From Thiofilum sp. (GTDB lineage Bacteria > Pseudomonadota > Gammaproteobacteria > Thiotrichales > Thiotrichaceae), in NCBI RefSeq assembly GCF_016711335.1, contig NZ_JADJTF010000003.1, positions 1-11,327 of the forward strand: DNA of 11,327 nucleotides, given 5' to 3'. Below, piece after piece: positions 1-5,983 of the stretch. The stretch's first letter is position 1; each line of letters opens with the position of its first letter. The notes beneath the pieces are model-generated. The model did no database searches. It worked only from the letters and a program-made list of their open reading frames with translations, and was not told the DNA's origin. The position numbers and the translations under genes were made by a program.

Positions 1-83
1 CAGTCTCTAATATTAAATAGTGAATGTAAAATAAAGAGGGTTGCTTACGCACCTTAAGAAGAAAGAAAGCGATTGAACCAGCC

Positions 84-96
84 TAGAATCATTCTA
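84..96. repeat. 13-bp palindrome in the left flank (TAGAAT-C-ATTCTA)
   Basis: Perfect 6-bp inverted repeat with a single central base, in the otherwise featureless AT-rich stretch before the partition genes (1-137). It could be a dimeric protein site, but nothing else supports a role. At 119-127 there is also a sequence one base off the DnaA-box consensus (TTATCCAAA on the - strand), too weak to call on its own. Confidence 0.3.
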
Positions 97-137
97 AAAA
101 TGCCTGTGTATGCCCTAGTTTGGATAAACAACTTTTC

Positions 138-177
138 ATACTCATTTACTTATAGGTGTATATACTCATTTACTCAT
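138..177 (+). promoter_or_regulatory. Partition operon operator: ACTC boxes in 8-bp register upstream of parA
   Basis: ACTC boxes lie at 140, 164 and 172, and an ACTT variant at 148. All start positions differ by multiples of 8, and only the slot at 156 is empty. ParG of plasmid TP228 is known to bind degenerate ACTC tetramers separated by 4-bp AT-rich spacers at its operator and centromere, and this arrangement matches. A possible -10 hexamer TATACT (161-166) overlaps the boxes, which would allow repression by the RHH protein encoded downstream. I found no good -35 partner. A modest ribosome-binding site (GGA near 182-184) precedes the parA ATG. Confidence 0.55.
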
Positions 178-194
178 CAAACGGAATTTAGCTT

Positions 195-827
195 ATGACT
201 CAAGTCATTGCAGTACTTAATCAAAAAGGTGGAAGTGGCAAAACCACGATTGCTACTCATCTAGCCCATGCGCTGAAGTTAGCAAAATCTAAGGTGCTGT
301 TAGTCGATTCAGACCCACAAGGCAGTGCCAGAGATTGGAATGAAGCGAATCAAGGGCAACTGCTACCCGTGATCGGGTTAGACCGTGAAACCTTGCCGAC
401 AGATTTAAAAGCGATAGCAGGCGGTTATGATTACGTGGTGATTGATGGTGCACCACAGATTGCTAAATTATCCGCCGCTGCTATCAAATGCGCGGATTTA
501 GTACTGATTCCGGTACAGCCTTCACCCTTTGACATATGGGCTACTGCTGATCTAGTGGAACTAATTAAAACAAGGCAAGCGATTACAGACGGCAAGCCCT
601 TAGCTGCATTTGTGATTAGTCGCGCTATTAAACACACCAAACTCTCTCAAGAGGTAAATGAGGCATTAGAAGGGTATGACTTGCCGATATTAAAGCAGGG
701 GACTAACCAGCGGGTGATTTACCCCACAGTAGCCTCAACAGGTCAAACCGTGTTCAGTGAATCCGGTCATCCTGCTATAGAAGAAATACAGGCATTAACT
801 CAAGAAGTCTTGGAGTTGCTGTCATGA
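195..827 (+). CDS. parA: ParA-family partition ATPase (small, ParF-like type Ib)
   Basis: A 210-aa deviant-Walker ATPase that powers plasmid segregation by ATP-dependent assembly on the nucleoid. The signature KGGSGKTT is at residues 11-18 with the ParA/MinD lysine K11. Motif A' (LLVDSDPQGSA) follows near 35-45 and the Walker B strand VVIDGAP near 81-87. There is no N-terminal helix-turn-helix extension, and the length fits the short ParF/type Ib class rather than P1/F-type ParA, so operator binding should fall to the partner. It overlaps the next gene by 4 nt (ATGA), which implies translational coupling. The two genes are flanked on both sides by ACTC-box DNA. The family call is secure; the ParF subgroup is inferred from size and context. 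Confidence 0.93.
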   Translation: MTQVIAVLNQKGGSGKTTIATHLAHALKLAKSKVLLVDSDPQGSARDWNEANQGQLLPVIGLDRETLPTDLKAIAGGYDYVVIDGAPQIAKLSAAAIKCADLVLIPVQPSPFDIWATADLVELIKTRQAITDGKPLAAFVISRAIKHTKLSQEVNEALEGYDLPILKQGTNQRVIYPTVASTGQTVFSESGHPAIEEIQALTQEVLELLS

Positions 828-1036
828 GCCTAAAAAACGCGATGAAAGCCAAGAAAACGCGCACCACGCCACAAAAAGCTAAAGCCCTAGAGGAAGTAGC
901 CCAAGAAGAAACCAAGCGCTTAAATGTCAATTTACCCGCCTCTTTGTTGAAGGCGTTCAAGATCAAAGCTACTTTAGAGGGTAAAGAAATGTCTGAGGTG
1001 ATAAAAGCCTTTATTGAGCAGTATGTTAAGGTCTAG
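824..1036 (+). CDS. Ribbon-helix-helix centromere-binding protein (ParG-like)
   Basis: A 70-aa protein with a basic, probably disordered N-terminal tail (about residues 1-30, rich in K/R/T/Q). A ribbon-helix-helix fold follows: beta strand KRLNVNL (31-37), helix A (about 38-51), a GKE turn, and helix B (about 56-67). This two-part layout is that of ParG: the RHH dimer reads ACTC boxes, while the mobile tail stimulates the ParF ATPase. The start is set by the ATGA overlap with parA. The array of ACTC boxes that begins one base after its stop codon is the likely centromere. There is no sequence-level proof that it is ParG proper rather than another CopG/Arc-type partner. The role is inferred from gene order plus binding-site architecture. 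Confidence 0.8.
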   Translation: MSLKNAMKAKKTRTTPQKAKALEEVAQEETKRLNVNLPASLLKAFKIKATLEGKEMSEVIKAFIEQYVKV

Positions 1037-1080
1037 GCTCACATACTCACATACTCACATACTCACATACTCACATACTC
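1037..1080. repeat. Putative centromere: six tetramer boxes (GCTC then five ACTC) at exact 8-bp period
   Basis: Tandem octamer CTCACATA is repeated five times perfectly from 1038 to 1077, followed by CTCATA. Read as ParG-type boxes, this gives GCTC at 1037 and ACTC at 1045, 1053, 1061, 1069 and 1077, each separated by the 4-bp spacer ACAT. It starts immediately after the RHH gene stop codon. In TP228 the centromere parH is upstream of the genes; here the denser array is downstream. Perfect tandem octamers also expand and contract by slippage, so copy number may vary between isolates. Confidence 0.65.
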
Positions 1081-1144
1081 ATAGCTTATTACCAATAATT
1101 AGGCTTATAAATCGGCTTCTTGAGGTAGGAATAAAGGTAGGCAA

Positions 1145-1699
1145 CTAAGACGCGGCTTTAATCACGTTATAGACACTAGCCACTGAAATACCTAACTGCT
1201 TAGCAATAGCGGGCTTAGTCATTCCAGCACTCAATAAGGCTTCTATTTCGGCTTTCTTAGCCTGTGCGGTAGCTTTACGTCCTTTATACACGCCTTCCTC
1301 TTTGGCTTTAGCAATGCCTTCTAATTGGCGCTCTTTACGGATATTGGTTTCAAACTCAGCAAAGATAGCCAACATCCCTAGAAAGGCTTTGCCGTGTGGT
1401 GTGCGCGTGTCAATGTTTTGATCCAGTGCGTGAATGGTAATACCGCGTGCTTCCAGATCATGAATCAGGTTTTGAAGATCACGCGCTGAACGCGCTAAAC
1501 GATCAATCTTAGTGAATACCAGCGTGTCGCCTTCACGCAGATAGGCAAGGCATTCATCTAAAGCCGTGCGTCCGTTGGTGGTCGTTCCGGTTTTCTTCTC
1601 ACTGAACGCTTTAGTGCAACCTGCCTCCTTAAGTCGTGCTAGTTGAGTGGTTAAGTCTTGGTCAGTAGTACTTACCCGTGCATAGCCAATCAGTGCCAT
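1145..1699 (-). CDS. Serine recombinase (Tn3-type resolvase/invertase family)
   Basis: A 184-aa site-specific recombinase of normal resolvase length. The catalytic domain opens with GYARVSTTDQ, nucleophile S10 and R8. The conserved active-site arginine segment IDRLARSARDL lies near 65-75, and the long E-helix is near 105-135. The C-terminal 45 residues form a helix-turn-helix (MTKPAIAKQLGISVASVYNVIK) that reads the res/crossover site. The ATG at 1699 has a GAGG ribosome-binding site nine bases upstream. On a plasmid its likely job is resolving multimers to monomers, complementing the adjacent partition genes. Candidate binding sites lie just upstream (1711-1812). No transposase is present, so it does not look like part of a transposon in this window. 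Invertase activity cannot be excluded. Confidence 0.92.
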   Translation of the reverse strand: MALIGYARVSTTDQDLTTQLARLKEAGCTKAFSEKKTGTTTNGRTALDECLAYLREGDTLVFTKIDRLARSARDLQNLIHDLEARGITIHALDQNIDTRTPHGKAFLGMLAIFAEFETNIRKERQLEGIAKAKEEGVYKGRKATAQAKKAEIEALLSAGMTKPAIAKQLGISVASVYNVIKAAS

Positions 1700-1720
1700 A
1701 GTTGAGAACCTCGAATATTA

Positions 1721-1812
1721 TAAATAGGGTTTAGATGTTTCTATAATATCCCTCTAAAAATACAAAATCAACCCTATTTAGAGGCTTTTTAGAGGGGTTT
1801 AGCAAGGTTTAG
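1721..1812. repeat. Nested inverted and direct repeats: candidate res recombination/operator region
   Basis: Two perfect 11-bp inverted repeats interlock: TAAATAGGGTT (1721-1731) with AACCCTATTTA (1770-1780), and CCCTCTAAAAA (1750-1760) with TTTTTAGAGGG (1786-1796). GGTTTAG occurs three times in direct orientation (1728, 1796, 1806). The segment around 1712-1724 (CGAATATTATAAA) recalls the AT-rich core of Tn3/gamma-delta res site I. Resolvase genes normally sit next to their res site, which has several dimer-binding subsites, so this is the natural candidate. Exact subsite borders cannot be assigned by eye. Confidence 0.5.
1743..1771 (-). promoter_or_regulatory. Probable sigma70 promoter of the resolvase gene
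   Basis: On the - strand, TTGATT (1766-1771) is followed by a 17-bp spacer and TATTAT (1743-1748), a good match to the sigma70 consensus. A second -10-like TATAAT (1717-1722, - strand) lies closer to the gene but lacks a good -35. The -35 box overlaps one arm of the 11-bp inverted repeat described next, so the resolvase probably controls its own expression. Confidence 0.5.
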
Positions 1813-1829
1813 AAATTATAATTAGAGTA

Positions 1830-2277
1830 TACCCTTGTTATAGGTCTTAACGATTCACTAGAGCGCTCCCTAAAAGTGGGGAACGTTAAGAGTGATTACC
1901 TGATTTTTCAGGAGAACGATTAGGCAAGGGTAGCGTTTCTAGGAACGACACCTAGCCCGTCCATTTTTGGAGGGGCTAGCATAGTGGCTGGAATCATGTT
2001 CCTGATTTTTCAGGAACGCACAGGCTCACATTTCAAATGTCACCCTAGAGGTTGAGCGCCCTCGGTTTTGAGGCGGCTGCATAGCATCACGCCCCCTTAA
2101 GTGCCATTTCAAGTGTGGCTTAAAGTGAGGTGTCCCCATTATTGGGGATACCACTATAAGCTTGTAGTCCTGAAGTCGGATTTGAAATCTGAGTATTTGC
2201 AAACTCCAGCAAACTAAATGTTCGTATGTTGCCGGGTAACTCGAAACGTTACCTTGCGTTACCAAAAAATCGAGTTA
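1830..2277 (+). ncRNA. Hairpin-rich noncoding region: candidate structured RNA or ssDNA origin
   Basis: No gene is convincing here, but small hairpins follow each other closely. The long-range helix TACCCTTG (1830-1837) / CAAGGGTA (1925-1932) encloses CTTAACG/CGTTAAG (1846-1852/1884-1890) and CCTGA-TTTT-TCAGG (1899-1912). Then come CGTTT/GAACG (1934-1947), a 12-position stem with one G-G mismatch and a TTTT loop (1952-1979), GTTCCTGATTTTTCAGGAAC (1998-2017), and hairpins near 2030-2042, 2057-2075 and 2097-2123. A 10-bp stem with loop TTAT is at 2129-2152, then 2153-2168, 2177-2191, 2196-2213 and 2235-2253. Stems at 1934, 2129, 2153 and 2177 contain G-U pairs that would be A-C mismatches on the other strand, which favours the + strand. 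A TATAAT at 1817-1822 could serve as -10 but lacks a clear -35. The part from 2278 to 2431 shows only AACTGA/TCAGTT (2281-2286/2304-2309). I do not recognise a known RNA family. Confidence 0.5.
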
Positions 2278-2427
2278 AGTAACTGATAGGCATGAACTTT
2301 ATTTCAGTTGCAGGTAACTAGAGGTTGGTGTTTTACTAAATAAAACTAATACCATACCCTCCCAATGTTGTTTAAACATAGGCAAGCCTTTTTTTTAATA
2401 AACCATGACTTCAACTATTTTTCAATC

Positions 2428-2497
2428 AAAACAACTTGGTCAACTTAGCCAACTTGGTCAACTTTTCCCTGTGTGTGTAGTTTGGCTAAGTTGTTTT
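2428..2497 (-). terminator. Long inverted repeat at the end of the primase operon, possible terminator
   Basis: CAACTTAGCCAA (2441-2452) and TTGGCTAAGTTG (2482-2493) form a perfect 12-bp inverted repeat with a 29-nt loop. Alternatively AAAACAACTT (2428-2437) pairs with AAGTTGTTTT (2488-2497). On the - strand the first arm begins just after the stop codon, and the RNA leaves the hairpin through a T-rich but interrupted tract (GTTGTTTTGATT). It is a weak intrinsic terminator at best, and because the arms overlap the 9-bp repeats the structure may instead serve replication. Confidence 0.4.
2432..2467. repeat. Four tandem 9-bp repeats (CAACTTnnn)
   Basis: The units are CAACTTGGT (2432), CAACTTAGC (2441), CAACTTGGT (2450) and CAACTTTTC (2459), in perfect 9-bp phase. 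They sit directly downstream of the primase-helicase gene and next to the hairpin-rich region, and are unrelated to the iterons at the right end. They could be sites for a plasmid DNA-binding protein or part of a second-strand initiation site. The function is unknown. Confidence 0.6.
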
Positions 2498-4532
2498 AAG
2501 CGGCGTCATTGATGGGTATTAAGGTGGTTTGATCTACCTCTTGGCTAGGCAAGTACCATACTGATTTAGCATCCCCTCGGCGTTTCCGATGTTTGATACC
2601 TAACTCTTTCTTAGCGCGTGATAGGGTTTTGCTACTGAAACCTAAATTTTTGGCTTCTTCCTCTAGGTCAGTTCTCAGCTTTTCACCCTGTGCTAGATAA
2701 CGACTGAGAAACTCCTTAGCAGAGGCAAGCACAGTCGTACTATCTTCTGTTTCTGTAGTAGGTTTGATATAGCTTTGTATTTCATCATCAGAAACATGCG
2801 CCCCCCATGCAATGCCAGCGGTATGAATCGTCAAGCGACGTTCAGGAAAAGAAGCTTCTTGGCTTTCCACTTCATACAAATACCCTTCTTCGTCTTTAGC
2901 TAGGTTAGTATCGCCTCGAAAGAATAGCCGTTGTCCCTCAGTATCTTTAGGTTTTATGGCATACCACACCATTCTAGCCACTTGTAAGAAGGCTGAACTG
3001 CCAATAATACGCTCGCCTAGTCCGCCTGATTCTCCGGTGGATTTTCTAAAGTGAGTAATGCCTAGTATTGCCATACCATACTTTTGTGCCATTTCGGTGA
3101 GCGGTAACAGTGCCATTCTCACCTGTAAGGCGTTATTCATGTCATGCGTGACCGATACAATCGGGTCAATGATCAACAAAGCAGGTGGCTTTTCTAGGTG
3201 GCTAATCTTTTCTACTAGCAAGGGTAAATCAGTAGCAGGGTTAAAGGGTTGGTTTCGCCCTTCCGTTTCCACATGGTCAACAAATAAAACGTTGTCGAGG
3301 TTAGCACCAGCGGCTTTGAATCTAGGGACAATGGTGTCGTCTAAATCATCCTCAGAAGTCCAAAACATCACTGAGGCAATCGAGGCTTGCTTACCATCGG
3401 GAAACTTTCCCCCACGGGTTATAGTAGCGGCTATATCAATCGCTAGTAAGGTTTTACCTGTCTTGGGAGCACCTACCAATAGGGTGAGTTTGCCTTTAGG
3501 TAGCCAGTCCTGCCATGCCCACGCTAAGGGTTTTGGCTCAATAGAGGAGGCAGCAATTAATTTAACTTGATCTAAAGCAGTGCCATAAGTGGGGTAAATC
3601 GGTGTGGGTTTAGCTTCCTTACGTGCTTCAGAAGGTTGTGTTTGAGGTTTAGGTTGCCCTTTGGCGGGATTCTGCCACCCGTATTGACTGGCAATATGAA
3701 ACACGGTAGCCACATTGATCTGTGAATGGGCAAAGCTGCGCCATTTTGCCGCCATTTCCTTTTCAACGTACTTGGTACTCCCCTTACTCCAACCGTCCCA
3801 TAAGCTAAAACCAACCTCGCCCTTGCTATACAGCGCCATGCCGATACGTGTCCATGTGTCATAGTCATCAGCAGGTATGCACAAAAGCGCGTCTTGTAGG
3901 TCGCTTAATTGTTGTTCTGAATCAGGAATCAAGACAGGTCTAGGTGAGGGAATCACGGTGGTAGTGGGTTTGGGATGAGTACCTAACGCTAAAATAGCCG
4001 CTATCCATGCCTGTGGTAAGTCGGCTATGGTGGTACACTCCCCTACTCGCTGGTATGTCCCTGTGCTGGTTTTACCCTTGGGGTCGGCTTCTGCCTTTAA
4101 AACCGAAGGTGCAGCCACCACATAACCGCCTTCAGCCCGTATATCTACCCCTTGTCCTAACTGGTTAGCACTGGATTTTAGAGCTAAGTCTTTAGGGTAG
4201 TGAAAGTACTGATGAAAGCCACCCGACGGCGTTGAAATCGTTAGGGTATCGGGTAGTTCACCATACTGCTGACTCAAGCGATATAACTCTATACGCCCGT
4301 CTACGCCCCCTTTTACGTCAATATCAATCACCACTAACCCATTGCCACAACACAAGCCTAGGTTGTAGTGAGGGGTAGGATGATTAAACCATTGGTCAAT
4401 TTGGTTGATGTTGGTTGTTCCATCCTTTAAACCATGAGCGGTAGCAGGAATTTTTAAAGACTCACGCAAGGGGAATACGTTAAATCCCTTGTTTGCCCAA
4501 TAGGTAGCAGCCGCTAGTAACGGATTCGTCAT
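2496..4532 (-). CDS. Primase-polymerase / RecA-like helicase fusion (plasmid replication)
   Basis: A 678-aa protein that should synthesise primers and unwind the fork. Residues 1-185 form an archaeo-eukaryotic PrimPol-type domain (bifunctional primase/polymerase N-terminal family): metal-binding VVIDIDV (D70, D72) and the SGGFHQY motif (H107). Residues about 208-287 resemble a PriCT domain (DDYDTWTRIGMAL, W245, W248, W264). A proline-rich linker leads to a RepA/RadA-like ATPase with Walker A GAPKTGKT (354-361), SED at 393-395 and Walker B LLIID (452-456). The C-terminal 75 residues look like a winged-helix segment (GFSSKTLSRAKKELGI). I start at the ATG at 4532, one base after the upstream stop and seven bases after GGGGAG, rather than the in-frame GTG at 4547. 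It is a complete-looking fusion and the last gene of the leftward block. Confidence 0.92.
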   Translation of the reverse strand: MTNPLLAAATYWANKGFNVFPLRESLKIPATAHGLKDGTTNINQIDQWFNHPTPHYNLGLCCGNGLVVIDIDVKGGVDGRIELYRLSQQYGELPDTLTISTPSGGFHQYFHYPKDLALKSSANQLGQGVDIRAEGGYVVAAPSVLKAEADPKGKTSTGTYQRVGECTTIADLPQAWIAAILALGTHPKPTTTVIPSPRPVLIPDSEQQLSDLQDALLCIPADDYDTWTRIGMALYSKGEVGFSLWDGWSKGSTKYVEKEMAAKWRSFAHSQINVATVFHIASQYGWQNPAKGQPKPQTQPSEARKEAKPTPIYPTYGTALDQVKLIAASSIEPKPLAWAWQDWLPKGKLTLLVGAPKTGKTLLAIDIAATITRGGKFPDGKQASIASVMFWTSEDDLDDTIVPRFKAAGANLDNVLFVDHVETEGRNQPFNPATDLPLLVEKISHLEKPPALLIIDPIVSVTHDMNNALQVRMALLPLTEMAQKYGMAILGITHFRKSTGESGGLGERIIGSSAFLQVARMVWYAIKPKDTEGQRLFFRGDTNLAKDEEGYLYEVESQEASFPERRLTIHTAGIAWGAHVSDDEIQSYIKPTTETEDSTTVLASAKEFLSRYLAQGEKLRTDLEEEAKNLGFSSKTLSRAKKELGIKHRKRRGDAKSVWYLPSQEVDQTTLIPINDAA

Positions 4533-4533
4533 A

Positions 4534-4788
4534 TCAATGCTCCCCACCCTTTACTTGAAAAAGATAAGGGGCAGAGTTTTTAATACGTTGATCCCGCTGA
4601 ATAGCTTTTCTAATTTTTGCCCCAAACTTTATACGTGAGGCTACCTCTATAAGCCACTCGCTGGTATGGATGCTTGCCTCTATATCGTTTGTTTCTAGCG
4701 AATATTTAGTAGCTGCATAGGCATGTTCTAGCACAGTGCGGTTAGCATCATCATCATATGCTTTGATAATTTCAGTTTCGTATTTCAT
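4534..4788 (-). CDS. Small hypothetical protein upstream of the primase gene
   Basis: An 84-aa soluble, helix-rich, charged protein that I do not recognise. It begins at the ATG at 4788 (MKYETEIIKAYDDDANR), nine bases after a TTTAGG ribosome-binding site. An in-frame TTG at 4797 is a poorer start. It contains an acidic N-terminal half and a basic stretch near 55-70 (KFGAKIRKAIQRDQRIK). Its stop codon is one base from the primase start, so the two are almost certainly co-translated, which suggests a replication-linked role such as a regulator or primase accessory factor. An 8-bp hairpin covers its ribosome-binding site. Confidence 0.7.
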   Translation of the reverse strand: MKYETEIIKAYDDDANRTVLEHAYAATKYSLETNDIEASIHTSEWLIEVASRIKFGAKIRKAIQRDQRIKNSAPYLFQVKGGEH

Positions 4789-4792
4789 ATCT

Positions 4793-4819
4793 AACAACCT
4801 AAATGTTGGAAAGGTTGTT
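4793..4819 (-). promoter_or_regulatory. Hairpin overlapping the ribosome-binding site of the 84-aa gene
   Basis: On the - strand AACAACCT (4819-4812) can pair with AGGTTGTT (4800-4793) around an 11-nt loop. The AGG of the proposed Shine-Dalgarno lies inside the downstream arm, and the ATG follows four bases later. It could tune translation of the 84-aa/primase pair, or be a dyad operator. There is no T-tract, so it is not a terminator. Confidence 0.45.
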
Positions 4820-4846
4820 ATTTCATAATAGTTGTAAGGGGTCAGT

Positions 4847-5971
4847 CTAAGGTCTCAAGTTACTACCTTCTTCTTTTACTCCTTTTTTCCGTTTTTGGTT
4901 ATGAACAGGCGCATTATCTTCCCCATAGTAATGATTACGTTTTCTTGTATTTTCTATTTGAGTGGCGGTAAACCCATTTTCAGATAAAACAGAATTGAGC
5001 TTTTCTAAATCCTCTTTAGCAAGTATTATTTTACCCTCTGCATTTGGTTTATCCTGTAACCCCAAGTCCTTAATAACTTTTTTAAAGACTTTATTTTGAA
5101 AAGCATTATTACTCGTAAGGTAGGCTTTCGCATTTTCTTGATCAACTATATTGAGTTTAGATAGTAGTCTTAAATAGTAAAAAGGCTTATCCTTGGAATC
5201 CCCCACTTCATTTGTAGTCGACGCAGTTAGAGAAGTGTCTTTTTTCGTATCTTCAAATGTTGCGTTTACTTGATAGTTATTTGTAACTAATGAAACCACT
5301 TTCAACTCTTTTTCATCTGATTTATAGGAGTTATCTTTATTAAACCACTCGATAAAAAGCTCTAAAATGAAGTCTTGAATATAAAAATACTTTTCGGTAG
5401 GTTCTGGAAGAGTTAAAGTGCCTGTAGGTAAATCCTCAAACTCTAACTTCAACGATGCAAGCATTTCATAATTTTCAGGCTCACACATATACTCATCAAT
5501 AATTTTATTTAAAGTTGCTATATCCGCTATCGAGTAATGCTGCTCATCAGAATCTATAAAACTAAAAAAACCTTTAGTTGGTGCTTGATTAGCTAAAGCT
5601 TTTAGATATTTAACGCCATCTTCTGTTCTTGTTAAGTCAACATACCCATTAAATACTCCTACTGTATAGTGCGTTGTACGAGCACATAGCGCACAATACT
5701 CAGAAGATTCATACTCATAATGTGGAATAATATAGGGCACATTCTCTAATTTACATTGTAAATATAGTGGTACGTGCTGATTAGCATGGTGTCTTAAAAT
5801 ATCCTCCCAAGTCCAAGTATAATTAGTCCGTTTATTAAGCTCGACTAATGCTTGAGAAATATGTAATAACATTTTGCCCATAACTCTTTCAGTCCTTTTT
5901 ATCTTAAGCACATTACTTAGGTAGCGAATCACAATCTTAATTAAACGCTTAGCGTATCGGATTATATCCAT
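4847..5971 (-). CDS. Unrecognised AT-rich gene, 374-aa protein
   Basis: I do not recognise a family. The likely start is the ATG at 5971, six bases after GGGA; another ATG lies two codons earlier (5977), and an internal one at 5881 (MGKMLLHISQAL) is possible. Residues 1-30 form a strongly basic amphipathic helix (MDIIRYAKRLIKIVIRYL) that could lie on a membrane or bind nucleic acid. The next part (LNKRTNYTWTWEDILRHHA) reads like a short helical DNA-binding or adaptor module. A CALC pair with a nearby histidine occurs near residues 92-102. The middle is acidic, and the C-terminus is lysine-rich (KRNHYY, NQKRKKGVKEE). The gene is AT-richer than its neighbours (hand count 20/60 G+C at 5101-5160 against 31/60 at 6241-6300), suggesting separate acquisition. 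It lies 12 nt after the FtsK-like gene in the same direction. Confidence 0.8.
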   Translation of the reverse strand: MDIIRYAKRLIKIVIRYLSNVLKIKRTERVMGKMLLHISQALVELNKRTNYTWTWEDILRHHANQHVPLYLQCKLENVPYIIPHYEYESSEYCALCARTTHYTVGVFNGYVDLTRTEDGVKYLKALANQAPTKGFFSFIDSDEQHYSIADIATLNKIIDEYMCEPENYEMLASLKLEFEDLPTGTLTLPEPTEKYFYIQDFILELFIEWFNKDNSYKSDEKELKVVSLVTNNYQVNATFEDTKKDTSLTASTTNEVGDSKDKPFYYLRLLSKLNIVDQENAKAYLTSNNAFQNKVFKKVIKDLGLQDKPNAEGKIILAKEDLEKLNSVLSENGFTATQIENTRKRNHYYGEDNAPVHNQKRKKGVKEEGSNLRP

Positions 5972-5983
5972 GATCATTCCCGA

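Noticed and set aside
119..127. DnaA box near the left edge
   Set aside because: It has one mismatch to the consensus and is a single isolated copy; chance occurrence is likely.
1037..1080. Short tandem repeats considered as a CRISPR array
   Set aside because: The unit is only 8 bp with no spacers and there are no cas genes; partition-site boxes explain it better.
2026..2265. 79-codon open frame on the - strand in the noncoding region
   Set aside because: It runs through at least seven hairpins, has no ribosome-binding site, and its product is of odd composition with no recognisable domain.
2380..2400. AGGCAAGCCT followed by eight T residues as an intrinsic terminator on the + strand
   Set aside because: The stem is only four base pairs with a two-base loop, too short to fold stably; left uncalled although the T-run is striking.
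3058..3570. 170-codon frame antisense to the primase-helicase gene
   Set aside because: It lies opposite the Walker A/Walker B region of a well-supported gene and has no family resemblance; it is a shadow frame.
3572..3868. 98-codon frame overlapping the primase gene on the same strand
   Set aside because: It is an alternative frame of the PriCT/linker region without a ribosome-binding site.
4847..4870. C-terminal GSNLRP of the 374-aa protein as a sign of a misread tRNA 3' end
   Set aside because: The DNA lacks the GGTTCGAATCC T-arm and acceptor stem pairing; no tRNA is present here or elsewhere that I could find.
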